DNA of 64,000 nucleotides, from positions 1-64,000 of the forward strand of contig CM082577.2 in the NCBI GenBank assembly GCA_040954595.2, read 5' to 3'. A program made the translations under genes and the position numbers. Under the pieces are notes generated by a model. It was not told the DNA's origin, did not search any database, and saw only the letters and a list, made by a program, of their open reading frames with translations. Below are positions 59,301-64,000 of the stretch, one piece after another (the stretch's first letter is position 1; each line of letters opens with the position of its first letter). Source of the stretch: Balanoglossus misakiensis. Taxonomy: Eukaryota > Hemichordata.

Positions 59301-60032
59301 ATTAGCATGAGGTATATTATAAAGCATACTATTCCCTAGCTGCATTTCAGTATCTCGAGGTCTTGCCTTGGTTTGCCCATAGACCCTAGGGTCTATGGTT
59401 TGCCTGAGTTTGTCGTCTAACACACAAACCAAGGCAAAACCTCGAGCTGCTGAACTGCGGCTATTTGTCCCTTTTATATAAGCATCAGACAACTGATACA
59501 ACCAGGGCAGAGTATTTTTTCCAGTCTCCTTTTCCTTCTGGCATGTTTTCATTTTTCAAATCCCTCCGAGTCCCCAGGTATTGCTCCTGTCCAACCCTTA
59601 GAACTGCCAGTACAGTAGTCAGTACAACTTTCAAGCCTAACAACGAACCCCTATATATTGGAAGCAATGCGTGCCAATGTGCAAAGGGGTTTTCGACATC
59701 GAGGTTAAACGGGTCATTGAATGAGTCGTGATCTGGTGGAAACAGTTGACTAGACTGATCATCGACGGAGAGGCTTGCGGTGGCATAATATTCGAAGTGA
59801 ACGGTGCATGTATTGTAATGATGTATCAAATAATGGTACATGCCAGGGAAAACTGATTAGCTAGCGTCACGATCGCGAAATATATAAATATTGTGGTATT
59901 CCATGATCAACTTTATAATGTCTGAAATGCTTTACGAATCAACCTTACCAGAGTCTTCTCCACTCGTAGTAATATCTCAACCCGGGCCCGAAGTGTGACA
60001 CCGTCGTCTGGCTTCTTCTCTCCTCGAGGACA
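46763..60032 (-). CDS. UPF0488 (C8orf33-like) family protein, spliced, at least 7 exons
   Basis: Joined on the minus strand: 60032-59949, 56229-56125, 51185-51048, 50711-50622, 48999-48909, 48364-48230, 47328-46763. All introns are GT-AG and every junction keeps one frame (phases 0,0,0,0,1,1), giving about 402 residues before the stop. From memory of the family, the diagnostic core is the block 'KELCWCIEQLEIGL' (about residues 145-160), then 'ILRTLKSSKAPMAKKRQVMH' and 'FGDYRTKM' (about 175-205). These match the conserved ELxWCxxQLExGL and LRSxxxPxxxKRQxMxxxFGDYR motifs of UPF0488 proteins. A late 'TFKFEFDI' resembles the family's terminal FRFNF motif. A K/R-rich stretch (QKRNQRRRTAVKQRNK) precedes the core. 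Function of the family is unknown. The true N-terminus is uncertain (see the in-frame TGA near 60040). The large introns carry mobile elements. Confidence 0.75.
48230..48364 (-). CDS. UPF0488-like gene, conserved core exon 2
   Basis: 135 bp, acceptor GTCAATCAG|GAC and donor GCAGCAG|GTGTGT. Encodes QETEKILRTLKSSKAPMAKK, then RQVMHATFGDYRTKMQDEKK and KHAA. The KRQxMHxxFGDYRxKM motif is the clearest family signature in the window. Confidence 0.85.
48909..48999 (-). CDS. UPF0488-like gene, conserved core exon 1
   Basis: 91 bp, acceptor TTTGTTGCAG|TCG and donor CTTCAAA|GTAAGC. Encodes SGAEKFQKELCWCIEQLEIG then LLNPKATKLQ. The ELCWCIEQLEIGL block is the first diagnostic UPF0488 motif. Ends in phase 1. 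Confidence 0.8.
49601..49626. repeat. CT dinucleotide microsatellite
   Basis: Thirteen TC units in an intron of the UPF0488-like gene, preceded by C-runs (about 49590-49599). Confidence 0.9.
50622..50711 (-). CDS. UPF0488-like gene, acidic linker exon
   Basis: 90 bp, phase 0-0, acceptor CATGTCCAAG|GAA and donor GAAGAG|GTAATT. Encodes EYLDRDRRRY followed by an acidic end (VEQNEDEEE) leading into the conserved core exon. Confidence 0.65.
51048..51185 (-). CDS. UPF0488-like gene, basic-region exon
   Basis: 138 bp, 46 codons, donor CAGAGACAG|GTAAAT. The in-frame acceptor is the third of three overlapping AGs in CCCCAGAGAG|CAAAATC; the first two would shift into frames with an early stop. It encodes a K/R/Q-rich segment (SETQKRNQRRRTAVKQRNKL) comparable to the lysine-rich stretch before the conserved core in vertebrate relatives. 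A methionine at QK|MNPIW could serve as an alternative start. Confidence 0.6.
51286..52024. mobile_element. TTAA-flanked non-autonomous DNA transposon (piggyBac/Kolobok type)
   Basis: Perfect 17-bp TIRs: GGTGGCATTGCATGAAA at 51286-51302 and TTTCATGCAATGCCACC at 52008-52024. Both are flanked by TTAA (51282-51285 and 52025-52028). TTAA target duplication is characteristic of piggyBac and Kolobok elements. The 739-bp element has no transposase frame. It sits in the long intron between the 56125 and 51185 exons. Confidence 0.85.
52029..54209. other. Intronic sequence, nothing further recognised
   Basis: AT-rich intron of the UPF0488-like gene. Small frames at 52885-53076 and 53950-54209 have no domain or splice support. 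Confidence 0.6.
54210..54352. mobile_element. Hairpin MITE (long palindrome)
   Basis: About 65 bp on each side are near-perfect reverse complements around a short GAGCGATAGCGA-type centre. Ends are AGCAATAAAACACCCCC and GGGGGTGTTTTATTGCT. ATTA on both sides (54206-54209 and 54353-54356) may be a 4-bp target duplication. Confidence 0.8.
54358..54516. mobile_element. Small TIR element next to the hairpin MITE
   Basis: ATTATGCCAGTATATTG at the left and CAATATACTGGTATAAT at the right are inverted repeats with one mismatch, 159 bp end to end. It contains CACGTG-like and CCAATCA motifs but no frame. Confidence 0.6.
54720..54915 (-). mobile_element. tRNA-derived SINE fragment
   Basis: On the minus strand, CCTAGTGGTGAGGGGTACCA is box-A-like and GGTTTGATTTG is box-B-like, about 40 bp apart with an anticodon-arm-like segment between. 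This is followed by the common SINE body phrase GAGCAAGGCACTTTACTTCT. The arms no longer pair well enough for a functional tRNA, so it is a SINE relic and not a tRNA gene. Confidence 0.55.
54916..56124. other. Intronic sequence, no feature recognised
   Basis: AT-rich intron of the UPF0488-like gene. A minus-strand frame at 55571-55786 and a plus-strand frame at 55040-55273 have no recognisable homology or splice context. Confidence 0.6.
56125..56229 (-). CDS. UPF0488-like gene, second exon in model
   Basis: 105 bp, acceptor TACTTTCAG|CCG and donor GCGCGAG|GTAACA, open only in the phase-0 frame: PKESVNEQARSFLKFQNELS then RTSRASADQHHLTRE. It fits both neighbours in phase. Polar and likely helical; no known domain. 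Confidence 0.6.
57504..57645 (+). CDS. Globin-like N-terminal exon (isolated, possible pseudo-exon)
   Basis: A plus-strand exon-like block with acceptor GGTTTTTTTCAG|AAG and donor AACTGTG|GTAAGG. It encodes KPKTENFKKKLKLSREEQ, then ETAVDTWEKILEKNSQKLGL and LGLLIKFNC. The LSREEQ...W..I stretch fits the globin A helix (compare L-T-P-E-E-K...W-x-K-V in vertebrate beta chains), and G-x7-F fits the B helix up to about the classic first intron site. The frame is also open upstream to an ATG at 57414. I could not find the CD/E-helix exon with the distal and proximal histidines downstream. It may be a partial gene with a distant next exon, or a relic. It lies on the opposite strand within an intron of the UPF0488-like gene. 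Confidence 0.4.
58890..59062. mobile_element. Hairpin MITE (~173 bp palindrome)
   Basis: The outer blocks AACACCTATTGCCTGGCC and GGCCAGGCTATAGGTGTT are inverted. The inner blocks CTGTGAGTTACCAGAATCAT and ATGATTCTGGTAACTCACAG are perfect inverses flanking a short centre. It would fold almost end to end. No coding. Confidence 0.85.
59143..59145 (-). other. Candidate alternative start codon with short frame
   Basis: ACAATGG is an optimal start context on the minus strand, just downstream of the E-box cluster. The frame reads MATAEDVVCQPQEKIARFSQ and stops three codons later. The only usable-looking donor (GCT|GTTAGC) is weak and gives phase 2, which does not fit the next known exon. It could be an alternative first exon joined to an unseen exon, or a chance frame. 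Confidence 0.25.
59169..59274 (-). promoter_or_regulatory. Promoter-like cluster: two CACGTG E-boxes and a CRE-like site
   Basis: GGTCACGTGACC (59199-59210, perfect palindrome) and TCACGTGA (59267-59274) match USF/TFEB/MITF-type E-boxes. TTGACGTGAC (59169-59178) is CRE-like. The cluster is CpG-richer than its surroundings and lies 25-130 bp upstream of the ATG at 59145 on the minus strand. The sites are seen; promoter activity is inferred. Confidence 0.4.
59337..59463. repeat. Hairpin element with nested perfect palindrome
   Basis: Arms 59337-59374 and 59426-59463 are inverted copies with a few mismatches (share CTCGAGGT and TTGCCTTGGTTT). Between them 59377-59398 is a perfect 22-bp palindrome centred on CCCTAGGG. 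Probably a MITE. Confidence 0.8.
59485..59841 (-). CDS. ORF resembling the N-terminus of LPCAT-type acyltransferases (fragment)
   Basis: A 118-codon minus-strand frame with an acidic, proline-containing start, then 'ENPFAHWHALLPIY' and a hydrophobic stretch 'LGLKVVLTTVLAVLRV'. Lysophosphatidylcholine acyltransferases begin similarly: an NPF(V/A)-H motif about 15-20 residues before a 'K..LL..LL.PIRV' membrane segment. The catalytic HxxxxD and FPEGT blocks are not in this frame and were not found nearby, so at most this is a first exon or a relic. After LRV a weak donor (AAGG|GTTGGA) is possible. It lies in the first intron of the UPF0488-like model on the same strand, which argues against both being intact as drawn. 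Confidence 0.3.
   Translation of the reverse strand: MYHYLIHHYNTCTVHFEYYATASLSVDDQSSQLFPPDHDSFNDPFNLDVENPFAHWHALLPIYRGSLLGLKVVLTTVLAVLRVGQEQYLGTRRDLKNENMPEGKGDWKKYSALVVSVV
59949..60032 (-). CDS. UPF0488-like gene, most upstream exon found
   Basis: 84 bp encoding CPRGEKKPDDGVTLRARVEI and LLRVEKTL, with donor CTG|GTAAGG. It starts after TTTCAG, a possible acceptor. The same frame continues upstream through TTT CAG to a TGA and then to an ATG at 60059 in good context (AAGATGG). It may therefore be either an internal exon or a first exon with a premature stop. It has no obvious counterpart in the family motifs I know, so membership rests on phase and splice-site fit. Confidence 0.45.
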
Positions 60033-60252
60033 CTGAAATCAATGGAGCTGTACAGCCATCTTGCTTCGCTCAATAAAGGCCACTTAGATTTCTGAAATTG
60101 ATTTCGGACCACGCAAGCAAACAGAAAGAAGTATATCTGTACACGTACGTATTTTGTATTCATCTGACCCTGAATACGTAGTATTTCCTAAGTTTCCCAA
60201 AACCCCCGGGATCCCATTGCAAGAAACTCACTAGTGTATTGAACCTACTGCG

Positions 60253-60370
<118 letters not shown>

Positions 60371-63300
60371 TAATTTGTGAAGCAACACTATCGACTTTTC
60401 ACCATTGGTATGACTATAGTATGAGTATCATTTTTTTGAAAATCGCCCTTGGGAATTAGTCTATACTTTTTTGCCACTGTGATAATGTAGGCCTAATTTA
60501 TTGATTTACTCGAAAGATGGTTCTGAAGATACATGTATTACCCCTATACATAATAATGCTAAAACTGAGGGTAAATTCGCGGATAAACTGAATGTCTAAT
60601 TTTCCAAGAAGTACAGCAAAGTCTTCCAAAAATTAAATCTAGGGAGACAAATTAAAGCAGTGGTTTTTATTTTATTTAAAAAGATAAGACGGTGTACACC
60701 ATTGTTCTTTGATTTCCAATCAAAGAATTGAAACGTCCCTTTGCAGGAGTATCATTTTTCTGAAAATATGTCCCCAAGGCGTGTATTACTTTAAATAATT
60801 AGCCACATCCATCATGGTACCTTCAAGTGCATGGATCATGTGGATAATAATCCTGTGTTCAGTGAACGGATTAGATGTTAATCAAGGTTAGATGCAATCT
60901 GATTAAAATCAGATGTAGGGAACGGCGACGTCTTTTACTTTCTTGTCCAGCGCGGCATCTTCTTCTTTACACGTGGATACCTAAGTGACACAATGCAAGG
61001 GCATTCATTGTGCAACCTTTGCGAAAAATTGCATGTTTGTCATGCCCAGAGTTATACGCCAATTGATACAATATTCGTTAAGTTTATTTCTGAAAAACGA
61101 CATTGTTTCTTACAGAATGAAAAAGTGTTAAAACAATTGTGGTCTCCGAAACATGTCAAATGTTTAATAACAATAACGTGGTTCATTTCCTTATCAGTTT
61201 AATCTCATATTATCTGATCTTTGTAAATTTCAACTAAGATTCTCAGGGAATTTGTCCTTGAGTGTTTTATGTTTTGTTTCGTGAACAGTTAGGCTTCGAC
61301 ATAATCCCATAAAAGATCGATACACTTAAACAAGTCTGTAAACAGACACATTTGCCGTATTAACATGTTCCTCTGTCAAGATATTTAGGGAAATCGATCT
61401 GAACTAATGTGGTTTTACTCAGTTTAATTGACAGAATATGAATCTGTTTGTATGTTTGATAAAAGTGTTCGATAAATTGCCGTTTTTGTTCAATATTAAT
61501 CGCCCAGTTTCATAGAAAATGGCAACTTTCATTTTTTTCTGTGTTCGTAGTGCGTGCAGTGGGCCCTCACTGTTGCAAATTGAAGACGTTTACGCCTCGG
61601 ACGTGGCCGAACATTTCTTTCATGTACACATATAGTGATACATTGCATAACTGCCTTGACAACAGTAAGCTCACCTGTTTCCACAATTCAAGCGATCAAA
61701 CATAATTTAGAAATGTGGCAGGAACGTGAGAAATACATTAAATGGAGAAAGGCGCTCTCTTTTTACATATTTTAGCTTACATGTATATTTTGCTTTGCGT
61801 GATTAGCACAAATTGATTAAGAGCTATAATGTTTATATATTATCCTACATAATGATTTTAATACATGAAAATGCTAATATCATAATCTAAGTTGATTAAT
61901 ACCTAAAATTATGGAATGGAAGTGTTCAATAAATGCCCGTAGCTGAGGCGGAACGGTGAGAGTTGAGTCATAACATCGAATGATGATTAGTTGTATTGAT
62001 GCGAGTAAATAAAACGGGTATCTTATACAGTAGAAATGCGAACATAAAACATATAAAATGTTTGAGCAACTAATGTTTGATTTCTGAACGGTTCGAGGCA
62101 CAAGAAAATGAACAACACCGGGTTTGCTTTTTATGTCTCATTCCGAACATTTTCTGTAATAGACACGTGACAAGGAACCGCCCTGTCTTGTGTGAAACAG
62201 ACTTGTCACAAAGGGGATCACAATGCCCTTTGTATCATAAAGTTGTATTCTGTCCGAATCCCACTCGCAGAAAAAAATGTCCACACTCACAACAGTGGAG
62301 ACTGCTTCCCCACAAGTGCCTTGAATTGGGAAAGCATGTTGCGTTGCGTCGAATTTTCAAACAAACAATCCAGTTTATCACGAGTGCATTATCCACCGTT
62401 ATATTGAGTTATATTCTAATCAACAATAACGGTTGAAGATTTTCACCCTCAATGCGAGATTATACACTCTAGGTGTACACTTACTGAATTGCTCAAAAGG
62501 AAGCCCTTACAATGCGCTATTGTTCGCCATTAACAATTGCACTGTGTACTCTCTGCAAAACTATGCACACGGTTACTCAGAGGTCTCTAACAAACACCTC
62601 GGTCAGAAAAGGACGCTAAGTATAAAATATTTTTATTAACTGAAGCGAGAATTCATCAATTTCAATCTGTGTCTGAAAACAAATACAAGTATAAGAGGAA
62701 ACAGAAGCGTTGCGACATAAATAAAAGGATAATGTAAACGATTACTTTTCAGAGCTAACATTCTATACACAGCAAACTAAAACAATTGCATAACTCCTAA
62801 ACAGATTAAACATCTGACTGTATAGTGTTTTTGGTATCAGTCAAAAGTTGACTCTGAGAAACATGATCATGGAGTAAAAATATCTCTAATCACATCGTAT
62901 TTATAGTTCGTTTTGAATAAGTCATCTGCACTATTAAACTGGTTGTAAAGTATGTCCGCACTCAGCCTCTGTTGACAAATTCGTCAACATATTTATTAGA
63001 ACTGAACGATAAAGCTGGCTTTGCTAACAATGATTAGTTGCATATTACGGTATCAACGTTATCTTGCGCCAGAATGTACACTCACATCCAATTATTTCAA
63101 TGTTTACGAGGCTGCATGCATATCGTGTTTGCTAACCGTAGCCGCTATATTAATCACACGGTTTCTCCATGGATGGTTGTTATCTCATAAGCTTACGCGA
63201 TCCGTGCTGATGTGTACGAGCATTTGCTTTGCAGTTATCTCCAGTCAGGCAACGCTTAGACAAAGCAAAAATGTTCAGTAGCGGAAGAGGGGGGCTACTG

Positions 63301-64000
63301 TCATGGCTGTAGACTTATTCCGCGCAATAATTGGAATAATTTTGCCAAAACTTTGGTGATAATACTTATAACTACGCACAACGTATTTTTATGTATTCCT
63401 TTGCCAATATTTGGTTTTCGTGAAACACGGTCGAAATCAGCGGTCATTTGGTAAGCTTACAGGAGATTCTCTGCAGTTATCGGTCAAAGAAATATCTTTC
63501 AGGAACAAAATGATAGCCTCACAACGCGGATTTGTTTTGTCGTTGACCGTAAAACACACACTTCATAAGTAATCTGCAGACATAATCTGACTCGCCGGGA
63601 TGGTCTTGTTTACAAGTTATTTTACACTACTAAGAAACAGCGCGTCTACTGCAAATGATGTATGCCTGGAATGTAATAATACAATACAGTGACCAAGCAA
63701 CGATCAAAATGGTCGGCCAGTGGTATCGAAAAACTTACGTTGTGTCAACGTGAAATAATCAGAGACTGAATCCGGAAGTTACATTTGTTCGACCCAAGTT
63801 GGCAAAAGTGTTGCCTGAATGCTTAGATTGGTTTGGTTATATAGCGTCTCTATCATAGAGGACTGTGCCACGGGTTAGAACGAACAGGAGGGTCGTTCAG
63901 CGCCAAGCCTGGTTTTCTAATGTTTAGTCAAAAGGCTAACAAAAAAGTTTGCACATTGTTTTTTTTTTTTCCAATGAGTGACGAATGGCGTCGGCATTGT
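60371..64000. other. AT-rich sequence, no supported gene
   Basis: Short frames on both strands, the longest a cysteine-containing plus-strand frame at 62077-62436, lack recognisable domains, splice support or coding-like composition. I see no tRNA, rRNA or clear transposon ends here. Confidence 0.5.

Noticed and set aside
59465-59731. Plus-strand frame opposite the LPCAT-like frame
   Set aside because: It begins in the hairpin element and its composition looks like an antisense shadow.
62077-62436. 119-codon cysteine-containing plus-strand frame
   Set aside because: The cysteines show no regular spacing of a known family, there is no clear start context or splice support, and it overlaps a second frame on the same strand.

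Overview
This window is one end of a eukaryotic, almost certainly animal, chromosome. It opens with about 2.2 kb of CCCTAA repeats (the C-rich strand of a TTAGGG telomere), so base 1 is at or near the physical chromosome end and higher coordinates run inward. The inner part is AT-rich, rich in small inverted-repeat elements, has GT-AG introns, and carries a spliced gene whose conserved core matches the animal UPF0488 (C8orf33) family. The overall texture (many MITE-like hairpins, a tRNA-derived SINE, a LINE relic, TACATGTA-type motifs) suggests a marine invertebrate, but the species cannot be fixed from sequence alone.

Layout. (1) 1-2190: telomere, degenerate at the outer tip and nearly perfect inside. 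(2) 2194-4808: a transposon-filled spacer that begins, directly against the telomere, with one decayed monomer of the satellite found further in. It holds a 2-kb foldback structure with about 220-bp inverted arms, a PIF/Harbinger-like terminal-inverted-repeat (TIR) element nested inside that, and the 3' LTR of a copia-like retrotransposon. (3) 4809-35029: a continuous, CpG-dense subtelomeric satellite of about 46-bp monomers (with 45- and 32-bp variants), arranged in higher-order units of roughly 1.7-2.5 kb. (4) 35030-39013: the inner array edge, where about 910 bp of flanking DNA plus 2.2 kb of satellite has been tandemly duplicated with a 3.07-kb period. (5) 39014-46762: mostly non-coding flank with a decayed LINE reverse-transcriptase fragment and diverged short duplications. 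(6) 46763-60059: a minus-strand gene of at least seven exons, reading toward the telomere, with a recognisable UPF0488 core. Its large introns hold a TTAA-flanked element, hairpin MITEs, a SINE, a plus-strand globin-like exon and a minus-strand ORF resembling the start of an LPCAT-type acyltransferase. (7) 60060-64000: a long TCA microsatellite, then sequence in which I see no supported gene.

The most interesting feature is the satellite. Each canonical monomer has seven CpGs and an ACCGGAAGT (ETS-family consensus) on the minus strand. That strand is also free of stop codons over long distances, and transcription along it would run into the telomere and make UUAGGG-containing RNA. A natural but untested hypothesis is that the array is a CpG-island-like, ETS-bound promoter field for telomeric transcripts.
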